The position numbers were made by a program, and so were the translations under genes. The notes beneath the pieces were generated by a model. The model ran no database searches, was not told the DNA's origin, and was given only the letters and a program-made list of their open reading frames with translations. This document shows, in pieces, positions 1 to 7,089 of a DNA stretch of 10,794 nt. The DNA comes from Bdellovibrionales bacterium (GTDB lineage Bacteria; Bdellovibrionota; Bacteriovoracia; Bacteriovoracales; Bacteriovoracaceae), in the NCBI GenBank assembly GCA_023250775.1, contig JAHFAA010000037.1, forward strand, positions 1 through 10,794, given 5' to 3'. Positions within the stretch are counted from its first letter, which is position 1, and every line of letters begins with the position of its first letter.

Positions 1-197
1 CCTTTGATGTTTTAAAAACAAACAAAGAGTCAATCCTAGAAAGTCACCGCCAAGTGGTGAAGCAAGAAGAAGTAAAGCTTCAAGGGAAGATAGAGGAAGA
101 GGTTGATCTCTTCAGACGTGAAGCTGAAAGGCTGAGGGCCTCTGTATTAACTTCGACAGATCAATTGTCCCAAGAATTGTTGGAGAAATTAGTTTGA
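1..197 (+). CDS. ATP synthase Fo subunit b' (b-type stator), C-terminal fragment
   Basis: The 5' end lies outside the window. An open frame (codons starting at base 3) gives 64 residues before the TGA at 195-197. The visible part is highly charged and heptad-like, rich in Glu, Lys, Gln and Arg, and ends in SQELLEKLV, as expected for the long helix of a b-type stator subunit. No other domain is visible. It lies directly before a second b-type gene, with its stop overlapping that gene's TTG start in TTGA. Two different b-type genes ahead of atpH are known from operons in which b and b' form a heterodimeric peripheral stalk. Assignment as b' rests on this position and the coiled-coil character, because the diagnostic N-terminal membrane helix is not visible. 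The sequence alone would not identify it. Confidence 0.75.
   Translation, partial: FDVLKTNKESILESHRQVVKQEEVKLQGKIEEEVDLFRREAERLRASVLTSTDQLSQELLEKLV
182..185 (+). promoter_or_regulatory. Ribosome binding site fixing the TTG start of atpF
   Basis: GGAG lies 8 nt upstream of the TTG at 194-196, inside the last codons of the b' gene. No in-frame ATG exists upstream of the membrane helix. The only other candidate start, a GTG at 257-259, has no Shine-Dalgarno sequence and would remove the signal-like N-terminus. The GGAG therefore supports the TTG start and suggests translational coupling to b'. Confidence 0.65.
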
Positions 198-751
198 TCA
201 CAAAAAAGATTCGATTTTTTTTCCTGGTAAATAGTGCACTTCTTTGTTCGCTGGCAGTGGCCAGTGAAACTGCTGAGGAACACGTACCTTCTGTCTTCGA
301 TTTGAAGTGGGCTGCTGTAAACTTTATAATTCTTTTCTCATTTCTCATTTACAAGCTGAGAGCACCGATTGCAAAGGCATTCAAAGAGAGAAAGGAGCAT
401 ATTGAAGCCCTCTTTAATCATGCGGCAGAGAAACATAAAGATGCAGAAATGAAGCTTGAGATCTATGAAGGAAAGCTGAATTTACTAGATGAGCAAAATA
501 AAAAGGTCATGGATGACGCTAAGACAGATATTACAAAGTTTGAGCAAGAAAGCCATGAAGAACGTGCGCGCATGGTTGAGCGTATTAACAGGGACGCAAA
601 AGATAAAATTGCAATCGAGCAGCAACAGATCATGCGTTTGCTTAGTGACGAACTAATGGCAGCGGTTGTAGCAAAAACCAAATCCAAAATTGATCAAAGT
701 AAAGAATTGAAAGGTAGTCTGGGTGCCAGCCTGCTTAAGAAGGCCAAATAA
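194..751 (+). CDS. atpF: F1Fo ATP synthase subunit b (peripheral stalk)
   Basis: This 185-aa protein is the membrane-anchored stator subunit that, with b', holds the F1 head against subunit a while the rotor turns. Residues 1-24 look like a signal peptide: KKIR, then a hydrophobic stretch, then AVAS before Glu25. A short acidic linker follows, then a single membrane helix at about residues 39-54 (starting WAAVNFIILF) and a continuous charged helix to the C-terminus. The b subunit commonly begins directly with its membrane helix, but a cleavable leader in front of it is also known in some bacterial lineages. The start is TTG, overlapping the previous stop by 4 nt, with GGAG 8 nt upstream. atpH follows after 3 nt. 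Identity is secure from the architecture and operon position; cleavage of the leader is inferred. Confidence 0.93.
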   Translation: MITKKIRFFFLVNSALLCSLAVASETAEEHVPSVFDLKWAAVNFIILFSFLIYKLRAPIAKAFKERKEHIEALFNHAAEKHKDAEMKLEIYEGKLNLLDEQNKKVMDDAKTDITKFEQESHEERARMVERINRDAKDKIAIEQQQIMRLLSDELMAAVVAKTKSKIDQSKELKGSLGASLLKKAK

Positions 752-754
752 GTT

Positions 755-1294
755 ATGAAGACACAAAAAGCAGCCAAAGCTTATGCACGCGCTTTATTTG
801 AGCTGTGTAACGAGCAAAAAATTTCAGTTACTTCAGAGCTAACAAAACTAACAGAGTTGATTAATAAATCAGATGCTTTGGAAAATGTTCTTTTCTTAGA
901 TTTATTTACCGTCAATGAAAAGATTGCTGTGCTTGAAGGGATCTATGCAAAGGTATCATTCAAGCAAGAGACCAAAAACTTTTTATCCTTTCTACTGCAA
1001 GAAGGTCGGATAGGATTATTGCCTCTTATTTATAAAGAAGTAACAGTTCTTGAAGACGACTCAAAGGGATTTTTAAAGGGAACAATTGAAGGTGCTGAGG
1101 AACAAATTAGTCCTGACATAAAGGATAAAATAAAAGTCATTCTCGCTAAACGTTTAGGTCCTACGCCTGAATTGGCGTACAAGCAGAACTCGCATATCAC
1201 AGCAGGATACAGGGCAACCGTACAAGATTTACAGATTGATGCAACAGTTGATTCGCAATTAGAGAGTTTGAAGCACTCATTTAATAAAAAATAA
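755..1294 (+). CDS. atpH: F1Fo ATP synthase subunit delta (OSCP family)
   Basis: At 179 aa this is the usual length for the delta subunit, which sits on top of the alpha/beta hexamer and joins it to the b stalk. The N-terminal half is helical and begins with the family-typical KAYARALFEL (residues 8-17). The C-terminal part has the OSCP/delta signature region: ITAGYRATVQDLQIDATVD followed by a QLESLK-type ending, which corresponds to the family's GG-hydrophobic-D-S-V pattern near the C-terminus. The second Gly of the usual GG pair is preceded by Ala here (TAGY). The ATG at 755 has AAGAAGG-type purines about 12 nt upstream, inside the end of atpF. The gap to atpA is 30 nt. Assignment is firm. 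Confidence 0.93.
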   Translation: MKTQKAAKAYARALFELCNEQKISVTSELTKLTELINKSDALENVLFLDLFTVNEKIAVLEGIYAKVSFKQETKNFLSFLLQEGRIGLLPLIYKEVTVLEDDSKGFLKGTIEGAEEQISPDIKDKIKVILAKRLGPTPELAYKQNSHITAGYRATVQDLQIDATVDSQLESLKHSFNKK

Positions 1295-1324
1295 TTAGAA
1301 AAAAATTACAAGATGAGGTTATGA

Positions 1325-2836
1325 ATGTCACTGCACCCCGAAGAAATAACAAGTATAATTAGAGAGCGAATATCGAATTTTGAAGCCCGCTTGAAAGTTG
1401 ACGAGGTGGGAACCGTTCTTACTGTTGGCGACGGTGTTGCTCGTGTGTTTGGATTAAAGAATGTCATGGCCGGGGAGCTTGTTGAATTTGAAACTGGCAC
1501 CAAAGGCATGGTTCTTAACCTGGAAACAAACAATGTCGGTGTTGCGGTATTGGGTGATGATCCAGAAATTAAAGAAGGCTCATCAGTTAAAAGAACCGAA
1601 AAAATTGTTGAAGTTCCAGTTGGTGACGCCCTCCTCGGACGCGTTCTAAACGCTATCGGCGAGGCCATTGATGGTCACGGTGAAATCAAGTCGCAACAAT
1701 ATCGACAGGTTGAAATTAAAGCCCCTGGGATTATTGCTCGAAAATCAGTTCATCAGCCGCTTCAAACAGGAATTAAGGCCATCGATTCGATGATTCCAAT
1801 TGGTCGAGGGCAACGAGAACTAATTATTGGAGACCGTAAGACAGGTAAAACTGCTGTTGCGATCGATACAATTATTAATCAAAAAGGTAAGGATGTAGTT
1901 TGTATTTATGTTGCCGTTGGGCAAAAACAATCGACAGTCCGTCTAATTCATCAACGCTTAAGAGACGCTGGTGCAATGGACTACACTGTCATTGTCTCCG
2001 CGACAGCATCGAACTCAGCACCACTTCAATTTTTGGCTCCCTATACAGGTTGTACGATTGGCGAATACTATCGTGACAGCGGACGACATGCCCTGGTTAT
2101 TTATGACGACTTAACAAAACAAGCTCAAGCCTATCGCCAAATGTCCTTGCTTCTTCGACGTCCTCCTGGTCGTGAAGCGTTCCCTGGCGACGTATTTTAT
2201 CTGCACTCACGTTTACTTGAACGTGCTTCAAAGCTTTCTGATAAAATGGGGGCCGGTTCCCTAACAGCTCTTCCGATTATTGAAACTCAAGAAGGTGACG
2301 TTTCGGCATACATTCCTACGAACGTAATCTCAATTACCGATGGACAGATTTTCTTGGAAGCCGATCTTTTTAACAGCGGTATCCGTCCAGCGGTAAACGT
2401 TGGTATCTCAGTGTCTCGGGTTGGTGGAAATGCCCAGATTAAGGCCATGAAAAAAGTTGCGGGAACACTAAGACTTGATCTGGCCCAATATCGTGAGCTG
2501 GCTGCGTTTGCAGCTTTTGGTTCAGATCTTGATGATGCTACTCAACGACAGTTGTCACGTGGAGCTCGTCTGGTTGAATTGCTAAAACAAGATCAGTACC
2601 AACCAATCGATGTGACTGATCAAGTTTTGGGAATTTTTGCTGCTACAAAGGGTTACATGGATCATGTTCCAGTACCAAAAATTCGTGTAGCTGAGAAAGA
2701 TCTGATTGATCATATCAAGTCACGCCAGCAGCAACTTTATTCAGATATCAACAAATCAGGTGTGATCGATGCTCAAAATGAGACAAAGCTCATTGGGATC
2801 ATCAATGAATTTTTTACAACACAAACCTATCAATAA
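1325..2836 (+). CDS. atpA: F1Fo ATP synthase subunit alpha
   Basis: This 503-aa protein is the regulatory, nucleotide-binding subunit alternating with beta in the F1 hexamer. The N-terminal beta-barrel domain contains EVGTVLTVGDGVARVFGL (about 27-44). The Walker A loop is GDRKTGKT (169-176) and the Walker B strand is ALVIYDD (256-262). The alpha/beta family signature PAVNVGISVS lies at 355-364, followed directly by Arg365 in SRVGG, equivalent to the arginine finger reaching into the beta catalytic site. The C-terminal helical domain runs from about 380 to the end. There is an ATG at 1321 in another frame; the true start at 1325 is preceded by GAGG (1315-1318) at 6 nt. No key residue is missing and the length is normal, so an intact enzyme subunit is expected. 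Confidence 0.98.
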   Translation: MSLHPEEITSIIRERISNFEARLKVDEVGTVLTVGDGVARVFGLKNVMAGELVEFETGTKGMVLNLETNNVGVAVLGDDPEIKEGSSVKRTEKIVEVPVGDALLGRVLNAIGEAIDGHGEIKSQQYRQVEIKAPGIIARKSVHQPLQTGIKAIDSMIPIGRGQRELIIGDRKTGKTAVAIDTIINQKGKDVVCIYVAVGQKQSTVRLIHQRLRDAGAMDYTVIVSATASNSAPLQFLAPYTGCTIGEYYRDSGRHALVIYDDLTKQAQAYRQMSLLLRRPPGREAFPGDVFYLHSRLLERASKLSDKMGAGSLTALPIIETQEGDVSAYIPTNVISITDGQIFLEADLFNSGIRPAVNVGISVSRVGGNAQIKAMKKVAGTLRLDLAQYRELAAFAAFGSDLDDATQRQLSRGARLVELLKQDQYQPIDVTDQVLGIFAATKGYMDHVPVPKIRVAEKDLIDHIKSRQQQLYSDINKSGVIDAQNETKLIGIINEFFTTQTYQ

Positions 2837-2847
2837 ACAGGTAAGTA

Positions 2848-3717
2848 ATGGCTAGCGTAAAAGATCTTAAGAAAAAAATAAAGAGCACAAAGGGTACGCT
2901 CAAGATAACGACGGCGATGAAACTCGTATCCGCTGCTAAGTTAGCTAAAGCTCAGCATGCGATTGTTTCCACGCGACCCTACACTGAAGAACTCGACAGT
3001 ACCATTAGAACGGTTTCGGCATTGGTGCAGAAATACGAGAATGTTTTACTGAAAGAGAGTGAAAATACGCGAGCCGTGCTCTTGGTGATTTCGTCAGACC
3101 GTGGTCTATGCGGAAGCTATAATTCGCAGCTTGCAAAAAAGGTTCGCGCCTTTATTACCGAATCGAAAAACCTTGATCTAAAAGTTTATTTTATTGGAAA
3201 GAAAGTTCGAGAGTTAGTGAGAAAAGATGCACATGAAGGCAAGCTTTACAAATTTGCTAAAACTGAACCCAGCTATAACGAAACGACTGCGGTTGCCAAT
3301 GAGTTTGCAACGCTATTTGCTGGCGGGGAGTTTGGAAAAGTTTTTGTTGCCTATAACGTTTTTAAATCGGCCATGAATTTTATTCCAACAGTTAAACAAG
3401 TTTTGCCAATTGCTCTTGATAAAGCCTTTCAAGAAAAATTAAAGACTGAAATTCCATTTGATTTTAAATATGACCCATCCCCTAATGAAATTTTGGACGT
3501 TTTGATTCCAGAATCATACAGATCAACTGTCTACACATGTGTGTTAGATGCATTGGCCGCTGAACATGGGTCAAGAATGTCTGCGATGGATAGTGCTTCG
3601 AAAAACTGTAAAACAGCAATTCGTAGCTTAACAATTGAAATGAACAAGCTTAGACAAGAAGATATCACGACAGAATTGATTGAAGTTGTTTCTGGAGCTG
3701 AATCGCTAAACGCGTAA
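2848..3717 (+). CDS. atpG: F1Fo ATP synthase subunit gamma (central rotor stalk)
   Basis: This 289-aa protein is the rotating coiled-coil shaft connecting the c-ring to the catalytic hexamer. The N-terminal helix has the family pattern LKKKIKSTKGTLKITTAMK (about 7-25). The central alpha/beta domain starts with LLVISSDRGLCGSYNSQL (about 78-95), where SSDRGLCG is the hallmark. The C-terminal helix ends with ITTELIEVVSGAES (273-286), matching the gamma signature in which T-x-E precedes SGA. Length and ends are normal. The ATG follows atpA after 11 nt, with a modest AGG (2839-2841) as ribosome site. Assignment is firm. Confidence 0.97.
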   Translation: MASVKDLKKKIKSTKGTLKITTAMKLVSAAKLAKAQHAIVSTRPYTEELDSTIRTVSALVQKYENVLLKESENTRAVLLVISSDRGLCGSYNSQLAKKVRAFITESKNLDLKVYFIGKKVRELVRKDAHEGKLYKFAKTEPSYNETTAVANEFATLFAGGEFGKVFVAYNVFKSAMNFIPTVKQVLPIALDKAFQEKLKTEIPFDFKYDPSPNEILDVLIPESYRSTVYTCVLDALAAEHGSRMSAMDSASKNCKTAIRSLTIEMNKLRQEDITTELIEVVSGAESLNA

Positions 3718-3727
3718 GGAGTAGAAA

Positions 3728-5143
3728 ATGGTTGCTGAGAACTATGGCGTCGTCAGGCAGGTAATGGGACCGGTTGTTGACGTTGAATTTTCTGATGGCA
3801 AACTTCCCGCCATCAACAGTGCCCTTAGACTGACGAATAAAGTCATTAGTAATAAGGATAATAACCTGGTGCTTGAAGTGGCCCTGCATATGGGTGACAA
3901 CATGGTTCGCTGTGTTGCTATGGATACTTCCGAGGGACTATCCCGCGGTTTGAAAGTACTCGATACAGGCAAGCCTATTCAAATGCCTGTTGGTCGTGAG
4001 TGCTTGGGCCGAATTTTAAATGTTATTGGTGATCCCGTTGATGAAATTGGTCCTGTGAATGCCAAGAAATATTATGATATTCATAGACCGGCCCCAAAAT
4101 TTGAAAATTTGACGACAAAACTTGAGCCTCTCTATACAGGCATTAAGGTTGTCGACTTGCTTGCACCTTATCTCAAAGGTGGAAAAATTGGTTTGTTCGG
4201 TGGTGCTGGTGTAGGGAAGACCGTTCTCATCATGGAACTTATTAACAACATCGCCACACAACACGGTGGTTTCTCCGTATTTGCGGGAGTTGGTGAAAGA
4301 ACTCGTGAAGGAAATGACCTTTACCATGAGATGAAAGAATCTGGAGTTATTGATAAAACCTGTTTGGTGTATGGACAGATGAATGAACCACCAGGTGCTC
4401 GAGCCCGTGTTGGTATTAGCGCTCTCGCGGTCGCTGAATATTTCCGAGATGAAGAAAAGCAAGACGTGCTTCTTTTTATCGATAACATTTTCCGATTTAC
4501 TCAAGCGGGATCTGAAGTTTCAGCTCTTCTAGGTCGAATTCCATCGGCGGTTGGTTATCAACCGACATTGGGAACTGAAATGGGTAACTTGCAAGAACGA
4601 ATTACATCTACAAAAGATGGTTCGATTACTTCTATTCAAGCAGTTTACGTTCCTGCCGACGACTATACAGACCCTGCACCTGCTACAACTTTTGCCCACC
4701 TTGATGCCACAACAGAGTTGTCGCGACAAATTGCGGAATTGGGAATTTATCCTGCCGTTGATCCGCTGACTTCTTCTTCAACAATTCTCACACCGACACT
4801 TGTTGGCGAAGATCACTACAACACCGCGCGAGCAGTTCAGCAAATTTTGCAGCGCTATAAAGACCTTCAAGATATTATTGCAATTTTGGGTATGGATGAG
4901 CTTTCTGAGCAAGATAAGCAAATTGTTTCTCGCGCCCGTCGCGTTCAGAAATTTTTAAGCCAGCCATTTACGGTTGCTGAGCAGTTCACAGGCATTAAAG
5001 GCCAATTTGTAAAAATTGAAGACACGATTAAGGCATTCAAGGCCATCTTGGCCGGTGAAGTAGATCATCTTCCTGAGCAGGCCTTCTATTTGGTTGGGAA
5101 TTTGGATATGGTCTACGAAAAGGCCAAAACCTTGAAAGGATAA
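3728..5143 (+). CDS. atpD: F1Fo ATP synthase subunit beta (catalytic)
   Basis: This 471-aa protein is the catalytic subunit that makes or hydrolyses ATP at the alpha/beta interfaces. Visible motifs are: N-terminal barrel GVVRQVMGPVVDVEF (7-21); P-loop GGAGVGKT (158-165); GERTREGND (189-197) with Glu190 as the expected general base; Walker B LLFIDNIFRFTQAGSEV (248-264); family signature PAVDPLTSSS (342-351); and the C-terminal lever DELSEQD (390-396). The signature carries Thr where many homologues have Asp or Ala (PLTSSS), a minor change. The Shine-Dalgarno AGGAG (3717-3721) overlaps the stop of atpG and lies 6 nt before the ATG, the strongest ribosome site in the window, which suits a subunit needed in three copies. 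Assignment is firm. Confidence 0.98.
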   Translation: MVAENYGVVRQVMGPVVDVEFSDGKLPAINSALRLTNKVISNKDNNLVLEVALHMGDNMVRCVAMDTSEGLSRGLKVLDTGKPIQMPVGRECLGRILNVIGDPVDEIGPVNAKKYYDIHRPAPKFENLTTKLEPLYTGIKVVDLLAPYLKGGKIGLFGGAGVGKTVLIMELINNIATQHGGFSVFAGVGERTREGNDLYHEMKESGVIDKTCLVYGQMNEPPGARARVGISALAVAEYFRDEEKQDVLLFIDNIFRFTQAGSEVSALLGRIPSAVGYQPTLGTEMGNLQERITSTKDGSITSIQAVYVPADDYTDPAPATTFAHLDATTELSRQIAELGIYPAVDPLTSSSTILTPTLVGEDHYNTARAVQQILQRYKDLQDIIAILGMDELSEQDKQIVSRARRVQKFLSQPFTVAEQFTGIKGQFVKIEDTIKAFKAILAGEVDHLPEQAFYLVGNLDMVYEKAKTLKG

Positions 5144-5151
5144 TTTCGTTT

Positions 5152-5586
5152 ATGAATTATTTTCTCGTGGATGTACTTACACCAAGTCGAGTCTTGGCCA
5201 GAAATATTCCTGCCGAATCAATTTTGGTTCCGACAGTTCGTGGTCAGATTAATATTCTTCCGGAACATACACATATCATCGCCAAACTTGAGACTGGGCT
5301 TTTGTCCATTTTTGGCGATGCAGACGATTCAGATAGGCATTTCACGGTAACAACCGGAATTTGTAAGGTACTTGGTAATAGAATTACAATTCTGTCTAAC
5401 GTCTCCGAAGAGGATCTCGAGATAAATATTGAACGTGCTGAACGTTCGCTTGCCAATGCAAAAGAAAAACTCAGCCTTCCTTCACTAAGCAATGATGAAT
5501 TTGTTAAATTCACCAGAAAGGTGGAACGCGCCAACTTGCGAATTCAGATCGCCCAAAAATATGCTGCGCATGGTAAATCAAACTAA
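5152..5586 (+). CDS. atpC: F1Fo ATP synthase subunit epsilon
   Basis: This 144-aa protein is the last gene of the operon and forms part of the rotor with gamma. The N-terminal beta-sandwich (about 1-85) starts with FLVDVLTPSRVLA and contains GQINILPEHTHIIAKLETG, the family region usually written G.f.vLPgHaPli. Here the Gly of LPGH is Glu (LPEH), an unusual but tolerable substitution. A complete C-terminal helical hairpin follows (about 87-141), with EEDLEINIERAERSLANAKE and a second helix ending RIQIAQKY. In characterised epsilon subunits this hairpin can inhibit ATP hydrolysis; that it does so here is inference. The gene begins 8 nt after atpD, with AAAGGA about 11 nt upstream of the ATG. 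Confidence 0.94.
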   Translation: MNYFLVDVLTPSRVLARNIPAESILVPTVRGQINILPEHTHIIAKLETGLLSIFGDADDSDRHFTVTTGICKVLGNRITILSNVSEEDLEINIERAERSLANAKEKLSLPSLSNDEFVKFTRKVERANLRIQIAQKYAAHGKSN

Positions 5587-5606
5587 TCGTTTTTGACACC
5601 AATCTC

Positions 5607-5634
5607 TTGATATTAATTTGTAAGGCCCTATTAT
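5607..5634 (+). promoter_or_regulatory. Candidate sigma70-type promoter for the 5650 gene
   Basis: TTGATA (5607-5612) and TATTAT (5629-5634) are separated by 16 nt, close to -35 and -10 consensus. Transcription would start near 5641, only about 9 nt before the ATG at 5650. An alternative -10, TATAAC (5635-5640), has no well-spaced -35. AT-rich intergenic DNA produces such matches by chance, so support is moderate. Confidence 0.45.
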
Positions 5635-5650
5635 TATAACTAGGGCCTTA
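5621..5650. repeat. Perfect 10-bp inverted repeat between atpC and the next gene
   Basis: TAAGGCCCTA (5621-5630) and TAGGGCCTTA (5641-5650) are exact reverse complements around a 10-nt centre, TTATTATAAC. No T-run follows the repeat on either strand, so it is not a canonical intrinsic terminator. The right arm ends on the A of the next gene's ATG, and the only Shine-Dalgarno-like bases of that gene (AGGG, 5642-5645) are inside it. The centre coincides with the candidate -10. It could be an RNA hairpin that masks the start, a repressor operator, or a weak or factor-dependent terminator of the atp operon. Confidence 0.7.
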
Positions 5651-7089
5651 TGCATAAAAATTTGCAAAAAATAGTGCTGCTGTGTGGATTAATTATTTTT
5701 CCCTCTTTGGGATTTGGGCAAATTTTTGATTACTTTGAGGAGTTTGATAGTCAGCCAAAAGTTTTCGATGCAACAGTCAAATGGCAGGAATTTGATCTCA
5801 ATCTAGATGAAACAGTTTTTATAGATTTGAAGCGCGATGAAATCGCAGACACAGATGGGGCCTTATCAAAAAATGTTGATAAGGTAATTCGACGCGAACT
5901 TGAGACTTCAAAAATATCTTTAAAAAGTGCGGCACCAAAAAGAATCAGCAAAAGAGAAGTTTCACTAGATGCATTTTCTACATATGAATTCACATGCCTG
6001 GGTGAAAGCAATGAAAAGGCCAAAGAATTTGATTTCATTCCATCCTATGATGAAAACGAAGTGATCTCGGCGGTAAAGGGAAGACTTGAAAGAAAAGTCG
6101 GCGAAAGATTATTAGGTTCTATCTTGGGTGGGACTTGCCTTCCGGTAAATATTAACGAGAGCAATGAGGAACCCCATTATTCTCACATTATTTCGCTGAC
6201 AAAGGAAAAGATTGCGGCCTTGAGTGATGATGCGGCCGCAAGTTCTGAATCGGAAAAGAGAGATGTCGGACATTTATTAGTCAAATTCTCTTCGAAAGTT
6301 GAACGAGTTGGCGTGGATCGAACTTATGAGGGCATGAAATATCTGAATGAGAATTTTGCTGTCGTCCAAGATATTGCAGAGGCTGAATATGCTCTTTTCT
6401 TGGGTGTCTCCGCGGGAAATGTGCTTCTTTCTATCTATGGTGATTTTGGCGAGACAGAATTGGTCGCACACGTGTTTTTGTCGGAAATAACATTTGAAAA
6501 TATTGAAATTGATCCTGGTGAAGACTTTCAGGTCAATATTTTCAAAAAAGATCTATTGGCAACCACACCTCTTGAAATAGATTTGCCAGAGGAAAATATA
6601 CGCGCCTTTAATCATCCTCGATCACATTCGGTAAAACTTTCCAATTCGATCTATGAAATAAAAAATGCCACATACCCTAATGGTGCTCGACACTATTTAG
6701 AAATTTCTTATCTGGAAGATACGCTGATGGTGGGCCTGGAAAAGGCCAAGATGATCGAAATTCCATCGCCAAACCTTTATAAAATGATTTTGGATGAAAC
6801 TGGAGTTACCTCGCTGAAGCATTCATGTGTGATTCAATTAAACTTAAGATCGCCATGTAGCGAATTAAAGGCCAGGGGATACTCTGAACTGTCACAAGAA
6901 GGGCTTGAGCAATTTTATCTCGACTCGGATGGAAAAATTACAAACGAACTTAGTGAATTAACCGAGAAAATTTTCTTGGTCGGTAGCTTTAGCGGAATTA
7001 TTGATTTTTCGATCGAAAACCTAAGAAAAGAAAAAATGATGTTCAGAACTTTTTGCGCTGAAAATGTCTATTTAGTTGAGCAGCTCTGA
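5650..7089 (+). CDS. Exported protein of unknown function
   Basis: I do not recognise this 479-aa protein. Residues 1-23 form a good signal peptide: two Lys, the hydrophobic stretch IVLLCGLIIF, then PSLGFG before Gln24. This choice supports the ATG at 5650. Cys12 lies in LLCG, a poor lipobox, so a lipoprotein is unlikely. The mature chain is acidic, without further membrane helices, and mixes hydrophilic stretches with beta-like segments (for example EYALFLGVSAGNVLLSIYGD at 247-266). It has five mature cysteines (116, 163, 393, 403, 469), which could form disulfides in the periplasm. No catalytic motif or repeat is evident. It starts 63 nt after atpC, behind its own candidate promoter, so it need not belong to the atp operon. 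Its 3' end overlaps the convergent transglycosylase gene by 22 nt. Base composition matches its neighbours. Confidence 0.85.
   Translation: MHKNLQKIVLLCGLIIFPSLGFGQIFDYFEEFDSQPKVFDATVKWQEFDLNLDETVFIDLKRDEIADTDGALSKNVDKVIRRELETSKISLKSAAPKRISKREVSLDAFSTYEFTCLGESNEKAKEFDFIPSYDENEVISAVKGRLERKVGERLLGSILGGTCLPVNINESNEEPHYSHIISLTKEKIAALSDDAAASSESEKRDVGHLLVKFSSKVERVGVDRTYEGMKYLNENFAVVQDIAEAEYALFLGVSAGNVLLSIYGDFGETELVAHVFLSEITFENIEIDPGEDFQVNIFKKDLLATTPLEIDLPEENIRAFNHPRSHSVKLSNSIYEIKNATYPNGARHYLEISYLEDTLMVGLEKAKMIEIPSPNLYKMILDETGVTSLKHSCVIQLNLRSPCSELKARGYSELSQEGLEQFYLDSDGKITNELSELTEKIFLVGSFSGIIDFSIENLRKEKMMFRTFCAENVYLVEQL

Noticed and set aside
1306..1668. 120-codon open frame on the minus strand opposite the start of atpA
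   Set aside because: It is an antisense shadow of atpA with Ser/Thr/Pro/Arg-rich low-complexity translation and no protein motif.
4016..4504. 162-codon open frame on the minus strand opposite atpD
   Set aside because: It lies wholly inside the conserved atpD coding region, is rich in Asn, Ser, Thr and Phe in a way expected from antisense reading, and matches no family; it is a shadow of atpD.
5561..5594. Possible intrinsic terminator at the end of atpC (ATGC-TGC-GCAT hairpin with a T5 run at 5590-5594)
   Set aside because: The stem is only 4 bp and ends about 18 nt before the T-run, too weak and too distant to act as a terminator.
5650..5690. Lipoprotein signal in the 5650 protein (LLCG at residues 10-13)
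   Set aside because: Leu directly before the Cys does not fit the lipobox, and a standard signal peptide with a later cleavage site explains the region better.
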